Origin: Jeotgalibaca sp. MA1X17-3 | GTDB lineage: Bacteria > Bacillota > Bacilli > Lactobacillales > Aerococcaceae | Length of the DNA: 64,000 nucleotides | Direction of reading: 5' to 3' | NCBI RefSeq assembly: GCF_021513155.1 | Contig: NZ_CP090983.1 | Span: 1,535,001-1,599,000, forward strand | Shown here: positions 1 through 7,933 of the stretch, piece by piece | Layout: each line of letters opens with the position of its first letter | Position numbering within the stretch: the stretch's first letter is position 1 | Notes under the pieces: model-generated | The model's input: the letters and a program-made list of their open reading frames with translations, nothing else | The model's database searches: none | What the model was told of the DNA's origin: nothing | Position numbers and translations under genes: made by a program

Positions 1-300
1 TTGAATCCAGTAATGATTCTATTCTTCTCATGGTCTTCCCCTGCTGGACTAGCTCTTTATTGGCTAGCTGGTGGAATTTTTGCTGCAGCTCAGACGTTTA
101 CACAAAATAAACTGATTAAGCCAAAAGTTCAAGCTCAGGTTGAAGAAGAAATAAAGAAAAATCCGATTAAAAAACCAATGAAACAAGCAAAACCTGTTTC
201 AGAAAAACCAAAAGAAAAACCTGTCAAAACCTTATCAGCTTCACAAAGATATGCTGATAAAGCTTCAGGTAGAAATGCTGGCAAACAAAAACGCAAGTAA
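1..300 (+). CDS. yidC: YidC/Oxa1-family membrane protein insertase, C-terminal part (5' end outside window)
   Basis: The last 99 residues of a YidC/SpoIIIJ insertase, which helps proteins enter and fold in the cytoplasmic membrane alone or with SecYEG. The visible part starts in the final hydrophobic segments; the stretch reading SSPAGLALYWLAGG (residues 12-25) matches the conserved last transmembrane helix of the family. A long Lys/Pro/Gln-rich cytoplasmic tail ending KQKRK follows, typical of Gram-positive YidC proteins and thought to contact ribosomes. The frame is open at base 1, so the in-frame TTG there is not a real start. A bidirectional hairpin terminator follows the stop. I cannot tell whether this is the YidC1 or YidC2 paralogue. 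Confidence 0.9.
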   Translation: MNPVMILFFSWSSPAGLALYWLAGGIFAAAQTFTQNKLIKPKVQAQVEEEIKKNPIKKPMKQAKPVSEKPKEKPVKTLSASQRYADKASGRNAGKQKRK

Positions 301-311
301 CTTTCACAATA

Positions 312-353
312 AAAAAGACCTTTCCCAACAAATAAATTGGGAAAGGTCTTTTT
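312..353. terminator. Bidirectional intrinsic terminator between yidC and the histidine kinase gene
   Basis: A near-perfect hairpin: the left arm AAAAGACCTTTCCCAA and right arm TTGGGAAAGGTCTTTT flank a loop of about 8 nt, with A and T runs outside the stem on both sides. It can stop yidC transcription on the plus strand and kinase transcription on the minus strand. Confidence 0.9.
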
Positions 354-1836
354 ATTTTTCTTCCGTCATTTCCTTTTCAATATAGGGAAGTTGGATTCGG
401 AAAATAGTTCCATGCCCTAACACACTTTCCACAGAAATATCTCCTTTGTATCCTTCTAACAATTCTTTGGCAATCGCCAAACCAAGTCCATGTCCACCAC
501 TTTCTCGTGTTCTGGCCTTGTCTATGCGATAGAAACGATTAAATATTTTTTGCTGATCTTTTTGGGACATTCCTTCACCAAAATCTTGTATGGCAATTTG
601 TACCTTAGAAAGAGTTTCAGATAAAGAAATATGAATTTCTTTTCGATCTAAAGAATATTTCACTGCATTATCCAATAAAATCACTAAAACTTGCTCTAAA
701 TGATTGCGATATACATTTACATATCTTTCTTCATCGATATCTTGATCTAGATAAATATGAAATTCAGGATAAAGCATTTCAAAGTTGTGGAAAATTTGCG
801 TTACGACACTAATAATAGGTGTTTCTTCATTTTGGTAATGAATCTGAACTTGTTCTGCTCTAGATAAATCTAACATTTCTTGTACTAATGTTTTCATTCT
901 TGTAATTTCATTTAAAGAGGCGGCCAGAGATTCATCCAGTACTTGTGGATCATCTTTTCCCCAACGATTCAATAACTTTAAGTGCCCTTCTACAATCGCT
1001 GTGGGTGTTCGAAGTTCATGAGAAACATCTTCCACAAATTGTTTTTGTTGGGTTACATAATGAGCCATTTTATCCATCAAGTTATTAATTTGTATAGATA
1101 AATCAGTTAGTTCATCTGTATTCCGTCCTTCTTTAATTTTAATCCTAGTTTGGGAAAGAGTGTCTTCTGTAATTTCATTCATCGTATCCGCCATATGCTT
1201 AATTGGCTTAAAGAATAAAAGTGCACTTCCATAGCCAAAGATAACAGAAAGAACGACTCCTACTAATTGTAAGAGAAAGAAATATTTATTATTATAGGCA
1301 ATGATTTCATGGTATTCGGTCAGACGGAAAGTAACTTGCACATATCCCAACAATAATGACCTAGTTTCACCTAAAATGGTACTGCCACCGATAAACGCAT
1401 CACGATTATTTATTTGTTGTGTTTGAAAATAGTACCCTGAAGTTTTTTGGAAGGTCGTATTGCTTTTTTGGGATTCATATAGAAGATCCCCTTCCACGTC
1501 AAAGACACGGAGCGTGATTCCCTTACTCTTCAAGTCTTCTAGGTAAGGAATATTATCTACTTTCTTTAATCCTTTTGTTGTTGTAGAAACAGAGATTTTA
1601 TCAATCAAACTTTCCACATTGCTTTTTGTTAATCGAGTATCCACCTGTCTAAAGGTCTCAATAACAGATTGAAGCATTTCTTTTGCGTTTTCTTCTTCTT
1701 TTTGATATAAATTTTGATGAATCTCACTCATTAAAATGGCAGAAGAAAAAAGAAAAAAAAGGAAAAAAGTAATCGTTAAACGAAACCCCCACTTCCAACG
1801 AATGGATTGGGGATTTCCTTTTCTTTTATTTGCCAT
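352..1836 (-). CDS. Sensor histidine kinase of a CsrRS/ArlRS-like two-component system
   Basis: Membrane sensor kinase of about 494 aa. An N-terminal transmembrane helix (about residues 17-37) is followed by an extracytoplasmic sensor region of about 145 residues, a second helix (about 186-210), a HAMP linker, and the dimerisation/phosphoacceptor box FVEDVSHELRTP with the catalytic His. The C-terminal HATPase_c domain carries N, G1 and G2 motifs (DNAVKYS, DFGEGMS, GHGLGLAIAKELL). The section after the H-box (GHLKLLNRWGKDDP) closely resembles ArlS/CsrS kinases. The ATG at 1836 is preferred over 1857 because AGGA lies 8 nt upstream. The regulator gene stops 10 bp upstream, so the pair is one operon. 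The signal sensed cannot be read from sequence. Confidence 0.88.
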   Translation of the reverse strand: MANKRKGNPQSIRWKWGFRLTITFFLFFLFSSAILMSEIHQNLYQKEEENAKEMLQSVIETFRQVDTRLTKSNVESLIDKISVSTTTKGLKKVDNIPYLEDLKSKGITLRVFDVEGDLLYESQKSNTTFQKTSGYYFQTQQINNRDAFIGGSTILGETRSLLLGYVQVTFRLTEYHEIIAYNNKYFFLLQLVGVVLSVIFGYGSALLFFKPIKHMADTMNEITEDTLSQTRIKIKEGRNTDELTDLSIQINNLMDKMAHYVTQQKQFVEDVSHELRTPTAIVEGHLKLLNRWGKDDPQVLDESLAASLNEITRMKTLVQEMLDLSRAEQVQIHYQNEETPIISVVTQIFHNFEMLYPEFHIYLDQDIDEERYVNVYRNHLEQVLVILLDNAVKYSLDRKEIHISLSETLSKVQIAIQDFGEGMSQKDQQKIFNRFYRIDKARTRESGGHGLGLAIAKELLEGYKGDISVESVLGHGTIFRIQLPYIEKEMTEEK

Positions 1837-1846
1837 AAAATCAATC

Positions 1847-2560
1847 CTATCCAACATTTTGGGAACGCATCACATAACCAGTTCCACGAACAGTTTGAAT
1901 ATAACTATCTTTTCCAGTTACATCTATCTTATTTCTTAAGTAACGGATATATACATCCACTACGTTTGTTTCAACTTCTGATTTATAGCCCCAAACTTTG
2001 TTTAAAAGAACTTCTCTTGATAAAACAACGTTAATATTTTCCATTAAGATTAATAGAAGTTCATATTCACGTTTAGTCAATTCAATTTGTTCGTCTCCTC
2101 TACGTACCACTCTGTTTTCTTTTTCAATTACTAGGTCGCGGTAAGTAACGGTTGTTTGTTTTACTTTACGTTGTTCTTCTTCAATTTCAATACGACGCAG
2201 TAATGCCCGGATACGTGCCAATAATTCTTCAATTGCAAAAGGTTTTACAATATAATCATCTGCTCCATGATCTAATCCTGAAACTCTATCGATGACAGAA
2301 TCACGAGCAGTCATAATGATGATAGGAGTATTTTTCATTGGGCGGAGACGACGACACACTTCAATTCCATTTAATTCTGGAAGCATCAAATCTAATAGGA
2401 TTAAATCCCAATCTGAATTTAAGGCTGCTTCCAAACCAGTGCGACCGTTATAACAAATCTCAGTCTCATATCCTTCATGCTTTAATTCCAATTCAATAAA
2501 ACGAGAAAGGTTTTTTTCGTCTTCAATAATCAATATACGTTGGTTTTCTATTTTTTCCAT
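1847..2560 (-). CDS. OmpR-family response regulator (CsrR/ArlR-like)
   Basis: A 237-aa DNA-binding response regulator and cognate partner of the downstream kinase. The receiver domain (about 6-120) has the acidic pair in IIEDEKN, the phospho-acceptor Asp in LILLDLMLPELNG, the Thr in IIMTARD and the Lys in DYIVKPF. A winged-helix OmpR/PhoB output domain follows (about 135-232), ending RGTGYVMR. The start is ATG 2560, where GGGAG lies just upstream; longer in-frame starts to 2608 lack a site. gnd lies upstream on the same strand but a strong hairpin intervenes. Regulators of this subgroup control virulence, capsule or autolysis genes in other Firmicutes; the regulon here is unknown. Confidence 0.9.
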   Translation of the reverse strand: MEKIENQRILIIEDEKNLSRFIELELKHEGYETEICYNGRTGLEAALNSDWDLILLDLMLPELNGIEVCRRLRPMKNTPIIIMTARDSVIDRVSGLDHGADDYIVKPFAIEELLARIRALLRRIEIEEEQRKVKQTTVTYRDLVIEKENRVVRRGDEQIELTKREYELLLILMENINVVLSREVLLNKVWGYKSEVETNVVDVYIRYLRNKIDVTGKDSYIQTVRGTGYVMRSQNVG

Positions 2561-2740
2561 AAGTTTCTCCCTTTTTCTGTCCATTATCCAGCTATTTTGA
2601 GTTGCCATTATTCTCTCATCTTATTTTAGCATATTTATAATGAAAAGCGCATCTGATTCTGTAAATAAATAGGAAAACAACTTAATAGCGGTATTCTTTT
2701 TCTATTATATGAATCTATCATGCTTTTAATATCAAAGAAA

Positions 2741-2806
2741 AACCCCCTCCCATTAAGGACTTCCTACTCACGTAAACATGCTTAGAAGTTTTTAAAGGTG
2801 GGGGAA
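2741..2806 (-). terminator. Terminator downstream of gnd
   Basis: Read on the minus strand, a C-rich arm (CCCCCACC) about 16 nt after the gnd stop pairs with GGGAGGGGG, followed at once by TTTTTCTTT. An inner imperfect stem (AACTTC... / GGAAGT) fills the large loop. It separates gnd from the two-component genes. Confidence 0.75.
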
Positions 2807-2829
2807 ATTCTATTCAATTCAATCGTTTG

Positions 2830-4263
2830 TTAGTCTTCTTTTGTTTCTACTCCCTCTTCCCATTCAAAATGGTACGAGCCAGTTTTATCAGTACGCTCAT
2901 ATGTATGTGCTCCAAAGAAGTCACGTTGAGCTTGGATAATGTTTGCTGGTAATGTTTCTGCACGATAAGAATCAAAGTATGCAATAGCAGAAGAGAATGT
3001 TGGTACTGGAACTCCTGCTAGTACTGCTGTTGAGACAACTTTACGAACGGATTGATTGTATTCTTTAGTAATGGCAACAAAATAATCATCTAATAAAAGA
3101 TTTGCTAATTCTGGTTTTTTATCATAAGCATCTGTTATATTTTGTAAGAAGGCTGCTCGGATGATACATCCCGCACGCCAAATTTTTGCAATTTCACCAT
3201 ACTGAAGATCCCATTCATTTTCTTCACTTGCAAAACGTAATTGGGAGAACCCTTGTGCGTAGCTCATAATTTTACTGAAATACAAAGCTTTACGAATATT
3301 TTCTAAAAATTCAGCTCGATCTACTTCAGGTAACTCACCTTCTACTTTTGGAAGGATTTTACTTGCTTCTACACGTTCTGTTTTTAAAGCAGAAATAAAT
3401 CGTGCAAAAACTGATTCTGTGATTAACGGTAGCGGAACACCTAAGTCCAAAGCACTTTGGGACGTCCATTTACCCGTTCCTTTATTTCCAGCACGGTCTA
3501 GAATAATATCTACCATTGGTTTTCCAGTTTCTGGATCATATTTAGTAAGAATGTCTGCTGTAATCTCAATGAGGAAACTATCTAATTCGCCTTCATTCCA
3601 CTCTTTAAATACACCAGCAATTTCTTCCACACTCATGTTTAAGAAGTTTCTCATTAAATCGTAGGACTCTGCAATCAATTGCATATCGCCATACTCAATT
3701 CCATTATGTACCATCTTCACATAATGACCTGCACCATCGCTACCCATATAAGTAACACATGGTTCGCCATCTTCAGCTTTTGCTGCAATTTCTTTCAAAA
3801 TAGGAGCTACTAAATCGTATGCTTCTTTTTGTCCACCCGGCATAATAGAAGGACCCTTCAATGCGCCCTCTTCTCCGCCAGAAACACCTGTACCTATAAA
3901 GTTGATTCCTGAATTTTCTAATTCTTTTGTTCGACGAATTGTTTCTTTATAGAACGTATTTCCTCCATCAATCAGTACATCGCCTTTATCAAGGTGTGGA
4001 AGTAAAGATTGAATCGTTTTATCAGTTGCGTCCCCTGCTTTAACCATTAACAAAATTCTTCTTGGTTTTTCTAAGGAATTTACAAACTCCTCTATAGTAA
4101 ATGTAGCAACTAAATTTTTATCAGGATTTTCTTCTACTACTGCTTCAGTTTTTGAACCTGTTCGATTATAGATGGAAACCGTATAACCTCTGCTTTCAAT
4201 ATTAAGTGCAAGGTTTTTACCCATTACGGCCATTCCAACAACTCCGATTTGTTGTTTAGACAT
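2830..4263 (-). CDS. gnd: 6-phosphogluconate dehydrogenase, decarboxylating
   Basis: A 477-aa enzyme of the oxidative pentose phosphate pathway that converts 6-phosphogluconate to ribulose 5-phosphate and CO2 while reducing NADP+ (some homologues NAD+). The N-terminal Rossmann fold starts [17 protein letters not shown]; substrate-binding signatures GVSGGEEGA (about 127-135) and [14 protein letters not shown] (about 183-196, with the catalytic Lys) are present. Length fits the family. ATG 4263 is chosen over 4290 because GGGAG lies 8 nt upstream and the protein then begins [10 protein letters not shown], as in homologues. zwf, which makes its precursor, lies at 23.5 kb. The leader contains a hairpin with a T run (4316-4339), which may regulate it. 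Confidence 0.97.
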   Translation of the reverse strand: MSKQQIGVVGMAVMGKNLALNIESRGYTVSIYNRTGSKTEAVVEENPDKNLVATFTIEEFVNSLEKPRRILLMVKAGDATDKTIQSLLPHLDKGDVLIDGGNTFYKETIRRTKELENSGINFIGTGVSGGEEGALKGPSIMPGGQKEAYDLVAPILKEIAAKAEDGEPCVTYMGSDGAGHYVKMVHNGIEYGDMQLIAESYDLMRNFLNMSVEEIAGVFKEWNEGELDSFLIEITADILTKYDPETGKPMVDIILDRAGNKGTGKWTSQSALDLGVPLPLITESVFARFISALKTERVEASKILPKVEGELPEVDRAEFLENIRKALYFSKIMSYAQGFSQLRFASEENEWDLQYGEIAKIWRAGCIIRAAFLQNITDAYDKKPELANLLLDDYFVAITKEYNQSVRKVVSTAVLAGVPVPTFSSAIAYFDSYRAETLPANIIQAQRDFFGAHTYERTDKTGSYHFEWEEGVETKED

Positions 4264-4315
4264 ATTTAATACTCCCTTCATAATAAACACATTCTCTCAT
4301 AAGGTTAATCCTAAC

Positions 4316-4339
4316 AAAAAAGCTTCTAAATAGGAAGCA
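4316..4339 (-). promoter_or_regulatory. Terminator-like hairpin in the gnd leader
   Basis: On the minus strand GCTTC-CTATTTA-GAAGC is followed by six T, about 50 nt upstream of the gnd start codon and downstream of the likely promoter. The stem is short (5 GC-containing pairs plus flanking A-T). It could be an attenuator or a weak terminator; no ligand-binding element is recognised. Confidence 0.4.
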
Positions 4340-4395
4340 TCTCGTACTATTTTTGCCGCATAATCTAGTAAAAACTTTCTGATTTTATACGACTT

Positions 4396-4423
4396 AAAAT
4401 ATATTCATTTTACTTCTAGTCAA
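4396..4423 (-). promoter_or_regulatory. Possible gnd promoter
   Basis: A minus-strand TTGACT (4418-4423) and TATTTT (4396-4401) are separated by 16 bp. The -35 is good and the -10 is weak. It overlaps the divergent promoter proposed for the small gene at 4471. Confidence 0.35.
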
Positions 4424-4437
4424 ATTTATTGTAAACT
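4409..4437 (+). promoter_or_regulatory. Possible promoter of the DUF4044 gene
   Basis: TTTACT (4409-4414) and TAAACT (4432-4437) with a 17-bp spacer, about 35 bp upstream of the start codon. Each box matches consensus in four of six positions, so support is modest. Confidence 0.35.
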
Positions 4438-4470
4438 TATCCATGAAATCTAATAAAGGTGGTAAAATTT

Positions 4471-4602
4471 GTGAGCAAAAACAAAAAATCAACTACATCC
4501 AAATTTAATAAAATGTCAAAAGTCGTTATTTGGATCATGCTATTCGCCATGGTCGGTAGTGGCGTTCTTACTGCTCTTTACTCTTTATTTATTAATAAGT
4601 AA
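4471..4602 (+). CDS. DUF4044-type small membrane protein, 43 aa
   Basis: A very short gene starting with GTG and preceded by AAGGTGG 8 nt upstream. The peptide starts with a Lys/Ser/Thr-rich basic stretch (MSKNKKSTTSKFNKMSK) followed by one hydrophobic helix (VVIWIMLFAMVGSGVLTALY) and a short tail. This layout matches the DUF4044 family of 35-45 aa single-pass proteins in Lactobacillales. Function is unknown. It is monocistronic, divergent from gnd, and ends just before a strong bidirectional terminator. The clean ribosome binding site and terminator support a real gene despite its size. Confidence 0.75.
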   Translation: MSKNKKSTTSKFNKMSKVVIWIMLFAMVGSGVLTALYSLFINK

Positions 4603-4635
4603 GGATCACCATATAAAAATTCTATTGTAATTCTT

Positions 4636-4670
4636 AAAAAAAACTGCCCTTTTTTTAGGCAGTTTTTTTT
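4636..4670. terminator. Bidirectional terminator between the DUF4044 gene and the rhodanese gene
   Basis: Arms AAAAACTGCC and GGCAGTTTTT with a loop of about 9 nt, and runs of eight A and eight T on the outside, so both convergent genes can use it. Confidence 0.9.
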
Positions 4671-4671
4671 A

Positions 4672-5067
4672 TTATGAACCTTTTTTTATTTTTCCATCCC
4701 AATTATCGTAGCCGCCCTTAAGAATGTAAATTTGCGTATATCCATTCTTTTTTAAATGAGCAGCAGCTCGTCCACTAAGAGATGTTCTTTGGTCATAAAG
4801 ATAAACAGGCTGATCTTTACGAATTTCTGGAAAACGTTCTTTGAACGCTGTAAAAGCAATGTTTCTAGCTCCTAAAATATGACCTGCTTCGAATCTCGGT
4901 CTCTCACGTACATCAATAACTTGTACTTTCCGAATATCTTTGCGGAATTCTTCAGAAGTAAGAAATGTTGCGGCATTTCTTCTTTGAAAATAACGAAAAA
5001 GTTGATAAATACCAATCCCAGCTATTATTACCCACAATAAAATTGTGATGATTTGAAGAGCGTTCAT
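4672..5067 (-). CDS. Membrane-anchored rhodanese-like domain protein without the catalytic Cys (YqhL-like)
   Basis: A 131-aa protein with one N-terminal transmembrane helix (about residues 4-22) and a single cytoplasmic rhodanese fold (about 34-128; QVIDVRERPRFEAGHI, LKGGYDNW). In active rhodaneses the loop after the VYLY strand carries a Cys that holds the persulfide; here it reads YDQRTSLSGRAA, with Asp at that position, and the protein contains no Cys. It is therefore unlikely to transfer sulfur and may bind or scaffold. The start is ATG 5067 (MNALQII), just before the membrane helix; AGGA is rather far upstream. A strong terminator separates it from glcK. Confidence 0.85.
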   Translation of the reverse strand: MNALQIITILLWVIIAGIGIYQLFRYFQRRNAATFLTSEEFRKDIRKVQVIDVRERPRFEAGHILGARNIAFTAFKERFPEIRKDQPVYLYDQRTSLSGRAAAHLKKNGYTQIYILKGGYDNWDGKIKKGS

Positions 5068-5161
5068 ATTTAAACATTCATCCTTTCTACTTCTACCATC
5101 TATATTACACAATTTCCTCAATCTTTTCTACTACTTTTAAGAAATATAAAGTCAGAATGGC

Positions 5162-5200
5162 AAAAAAGAGGTAAGAACAATCACTAGATCGCTCTCACCC
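5162..5200 (-). terminator. Terminator of the MTHFS-rhomboid-glcK operon
   Basis: On the minus strand GGTGAGAGCGATC pairs with GATTGTTCTTACC (13 pairs including G-U) around a TAGT loop, followed by CTC and a six-T run. It lies just after the glcK stop. Confidence 0.88.
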
Positions 5201-5210
5201 TTTTCTACTT

Positions 5211-6185
5211 TTATGCGGAATGTGTTTGGTTTTGTTTTACTAAATATCCTGCACCGATCACACCTGCATCATTTCCTAGTTCTGCACGACGAATTTTTGT
5301 TGTCTTTCGTACATTTGGAAAAGAATGTTCCTCAAAATAATGGCGTACTTGTTCTATTAAAAATTCACCCGCATTTGATACGCCGCCTCCAATAACAATG
5401 TATTGAGGATTCAGCATATTTCCAATATGGCTACAAGCAAGCCCCAAGAAATAAGCAAAGCGATCTACTACCATCTTTGCAAATTCATCTTCTTCTTTGG
5501 CTTGATCAAAAACAACTTTTGCACTAATTTGTCTTCCATCATCAATCATATTTTTTAAAGTAGAATCTCCAGCAAATTCATCTGAGTGTTTTCGCGCTAA
5601 ATTAAGGATTCCTGTAGCACTTGCTACTGTTTCCAAACAGCCTCTTTTACCGCAAGAACATTCAAATCCGCCTGGATCGATTGTGATATGTCCAATCTCT
5701 CCACCTGAGTCAGCAACACCATGAACCAAACCTCCATTAGCAATGATTCCACCACCAACTCCTGTACCTAGTGTAATAAACACAACGTCTTTATTATCAG
5801 CACCGGCACCTTTCCACTTTTCACCTAATGCTGCTACATTTGCATCATTATCAATAAAAAAAGGAATCTGCAAAGCGTTCTCAATCGTTTTCTTTACTTC
5901 TTGTTTCTTTTTCCAGTTCAGATTGAATGCTCCGGTAACGGTACCTTTTATTCGATCAACTGCACCTGGAGAACCCATTCCAATCCCTACAAAATCAGTA
6001 GCATCCATTTGATACAAATCCAAATGATGATGAACAGATTCAATAATATCGGGCACAATTTGTTTCCCACCATCTAGAGTGTTTGTCTCAATACTCCATT
6101 TTTGTTGAACTTCTCCTTCTTCTGTCAAAATTGCGAGCTTAACAGAAGTCCCACCTAAGTCAATTCCTAAAATTTTCTTTGACAA
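5211..6185 (-). CDS. glcK: Glucokinase, ROK family
   Basis: A 324-aa ROK-family kinase that phosphorylates cytoplasmic glucose with ATP, feeding glycolysis and the pentose phosphate route when glucose arrives outside the PTS. The N-terminal ATP-binding motif LGIDLGGTSVKLA, the Asp-bearing FFIDNDANVAALGE, the TLGTGVGGGII loop and the zinc-binding signature CSCGKRGCLE (with the upstream His of GEIGH) are all visible. The start is TTG 6185 (MSKKILGIDLGG): GGAGG sits 8 nt upstream. An in-frame TTG at 6200 overlaps that binding site and is rejected. It is the last gene of an operon with the rhomboid protease and MTHFS, as in Bacillus, though the small yqgQ gene is missing here. Confidence 0.94.
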   Translation of the reverse strand: MSKKILGIDLGGTSVKLAILTEEGEVQQKWSIETNTLDGGKQIVPDIIESVHHHLDLYQMDATDFVGIGMGSPGAVDRIKGTVTGAFNLNWKKKQEVKKTIENALQIPFFIDNDANVAALGEKWKGAGADNKDVVFITLGTGVGGGIIANGGLVHGVADSGGEIGHITIDPGGFECSCGKRGCLETVASATGILNLARKHSDEFAGDSTLKNMIDDGRQISAKVVFDQAKEEDEFAKMVVDRFAYFLGLACSHIGNMLNPQYIVIGGGVSNAGEFLIEQVRHYFEEHSFPNVRKTTKIRRAELGNDAGVIGAGYLVKQNQTHSA

Positions 6186-6218
6186 ATAGAACGCCTCCAA
6201 AATAAAATGTTGTTTGTA

Positions 6219-6914
6219 TTAGTATAGCAAACGTAAGCGTGTATAGCCTATAAAAATTAAAAGAATAATGATTCCTACATAAGCTGCTCCCGCACCTATC
6301 CTTTTTTTATTTAATGGTCCAGCATAACGTGGAACGGATATAAATAGTGCGGAGAGTGCACCACCTATAGCCCCACCTAAATGACCCCAATTATCAATAG
6401 AAGACGAGGTAAGTCCCGTAATGAAATTTAATACGATTAAAATCGTAAATCCTTGTGCCATATGACGAATCGCATAATTATCTGGATACATTCTTCCTAA
6501 TACAATCGCTGCTGCAAAAAGACCAAATAACGAAGTACTTGCTCCTGCAGAAAGAGAATTTGAAAAAGCAAAGCTCATCACATTCCCCATGATCCCGCCT
6601 AAAAGATAGATGATTAGAAAACGAAAGCTTCCATAAATCCTTTCAATTTCTGCTCCTAGAAAATACAAAGTAATACTATTCATTAGAATATGTGTGAATC
6701 CTATATGTAAGAACATAGGAGTAATAAATCTCCAATATTGACCTGCTACAATGGCAGGATTAAATTTTGCTCCAAAAAAGATCAAGGTGTACGAATTTGT
6801 ACTTCCACCGGAAAAAGTCATCAAAATAAAAACAATAATTTGAATGGCCAAAAGAAGATACGTCATGTTTGGGTTTTTACTGGAAAATTTACTTCTTACA
6901 TTTAATTGTTTCAT
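6219..6914 (-). CDS. Rhomboid-family intramembrane serine protease (GluP/YqgP-like)
   Basis: A 231-aa polytopic membrane protease that cleaves transmembrane segments within the bilayer. About six or seven hydrophobic helices are seen. The catalytic Ser lies in LSAGASTSLFGLFAA (GASxxxFG motif, helix 4) and the partner His in NWGHLGGAIGGAL (helix 6). The loop-1 region and HIGFTHILMNSITLYFLG (conserved His/Asn) also match. GGAGG is 9 nt before the ATG. It lacks the large N-terminal cytoplasmic and C-terminal TPR regions of B. subtilis YqgP, so it is a minimal rhomboid. The gene sits between MTHFS and glcK in the same operon. Its substrates are unknown. Confidence 0.92.
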   Translation of the reverse strand: MKQLNVRSKFSSKNPNMTYLLLAIQIIVFILMTFSGGSTNSYTLIFFGAKFNPAIVAGQYWRFITPMFLHIGFTHILMNSITLYFLGAEIERIYGSFRFLIIYLLGGIMGNVMSFAFSNSLSAGASTSLFGLFAAAIVLGRMYPDNYAIRHMAQGFTILIVLNFITGLTSSSIDNWGHLGGAIGGALSALFISVPRYAGPLNKKRIGAGAAYVGIIILLIFIGYTRLRLLY

Positions 6915-6951
6915 AGAAGCACCTCCAAATTTTAATGATTTTCACAAATGG

Positions 6952-7500
6952 TTATTCAAAAGCTATCAGTAGTTTTTGTACAGGAATATCAAATGATTCT
7001 GTTAAGGAACTCGTTTCTTGTTCTAATTGGAAAGGATACAAGATAGAAATAGTTTTACCCGTGTAAGAAGCTAAATAACGATCATAGTATCCGCCACCAA
7101 ATCCAACCCGATATCCCTTGTCAGAATAAGCAAGTCCAGGTACGATAATTAAATCGATTCGTTCTTTTTTTATCTCATCTTCACGATTTTCTGGTTCCCA
7201 TAATCCAAAACGACTCTGTTTTATTTTTGTTTGAGGACTATACACATAGAAAGATAATTTTCGGTTCTTCCCACTATAGGGAATGACTAACTGTTTTCCA
7301 TCATCCCAAGCTGCTTGAACAAGCAACTCTGTGTCTACTTCAGGAAAGCGAGATAACGTAACTGCAATCGTCTGTGCTTGCTTCCATTCATTGGTTTCTT
7401 TTAATTGTTTTAACAAGCTTTTATTAAAGTTTTCCCTAGTTTCTATCGGAAGCTCTTTTAACTGTTTGAGAATAATAGCTCGTAATTCTTTTTTATCCAA
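6952..7500 (-). CDS. 5-formyltetrahydrofolate cyclo-ligase (MTHFS)
   Basis: A 182-aa enzyme that uses ATP to turn 5-formyl-THF into 5,10-methenyl-THF, returning this inhibitory folate to the one-carbon pool. The family signature VGFGGGYYDRYL is near residues 133-144, with IIVPGLAYSDKGYR before it. The start is TTG 7500, with GGAGG 9 nt upstream; no ATG is available near the family N terminus. It is the first gene of a three-gene operon with a rhomboid protease and glucokinase, the YqgN-YqgP-GlcK order of Bacillus. The rpmG terminator lies directly upstream. Confidence 0.93.
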   Translation of the reverse strand: MDKKELRAIILKQLKELPIETRENFNKSLLKQLKETNEWKQAQTIAVTLSRFPEVDTELLVQAAWDDGKQLVIPYSGKNRKLSFYVYSPQTKIKQSRFGLWEPENREDEIKKERIDLIIVPGLAYSDKGYRVGFGGGYYDRYLASYTGKTISILYPFQLEQETSSLTESFDIPVQKLLIAFE

Positions 7501-7541
7501 GTAAGGATTCCTCCTTCATTATAGGGGTTTTGAGATAAAAA

Positions 7542-7571
7542 AAAACAACAGGAAGGACCTGTTGTTATTTT
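7542..7571 (-). terminator. Terminator of rpmG
   Basis: Minus-strand AACAACAGG-TCCTT-CCTGTTGTT followed by a long T run, starting right at the rpmG stop codon. Confidence 0.88.
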
Positions 7572-7714
7572 ACTTCACGGTGTAAAGTGACACGTCTTTC
7601 ACGTGGACAATATTTTTTCTCTTCCAAACGATCTGGATTATTGCGTTTGTTTTTCTGAGTCAGATAATTACGCTCTTTACATTCTGTGCATTCTAAAGTA
7701 ATGTTTACTCGCAT
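7565..7714 (-). CDS. rpmG: 50S ribosomal protein L33
   Basis: A 49-aa large-subunit protein. It begins [20 protein letters not shown] and ends RVTLHREVK, which is diagnostic for bacterial L33. The zinc ribbon is partial: the first CxxC pair (Cys9, Cys12) is intact but the second has one Cys only (KKYCPRER, Cys36), with Glu at the fourth position, so it lies between the fully Cys4 and Cys-free forms. The ATG at 7714 follows GGAGG with a slightly long spacing. It is monocistronic, with a terminator overlapping the stop and a terminator-like hairpin in the leader. Firmicutes often carry several L33 copies. Confidence 0.95.
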   Translation of the reverse strand: MRVNITLECTECKERNYLTQKNKRNNPDRLEEKKYCPRERRVTLHREVK

Positions 7715-7733
7715 TATTTATACCTCCAAACAT

Positions 7734-7762
7734 AAAAAAATTGAAGATTAACTTCCATCTTC
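7734..7762 (-). promoter_or_regulatory. Terminator-like hairpin in the rpmG leader
   Basis: On the minus strand GAAGAT-GGAAGTTA-ATCTTC is followed by AA and seven T, about 12 nt before the rpmG binding site GGAGG. It resembles an attenuator, but the six-pair stem is weak and no alternative structure was established. Confidence 0.35.
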
Positions 7763-7933
7763 TGCATTTTGAATTGTATCATTAATAAGGATGATAATCC
7801 AGCTTTAATTTACAACTGTTTCTAGTATACACGCTTTTAGAGAGAAAAAAAGAGAAAAGTTGCTGTTGCACAAATTTTGTCAATTCATTAGAATGTAGAG
7901 AGACAGAAAAAGAAAGGAATTGAGGTGAATAAA

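Noticed and set aside
1736..2034. Plus-strand open frames of 67 and 75 aa opposite the two-component genes
   Set aside because: They are antisense shadows of well-conserved genes and have no ribosome binding sites.
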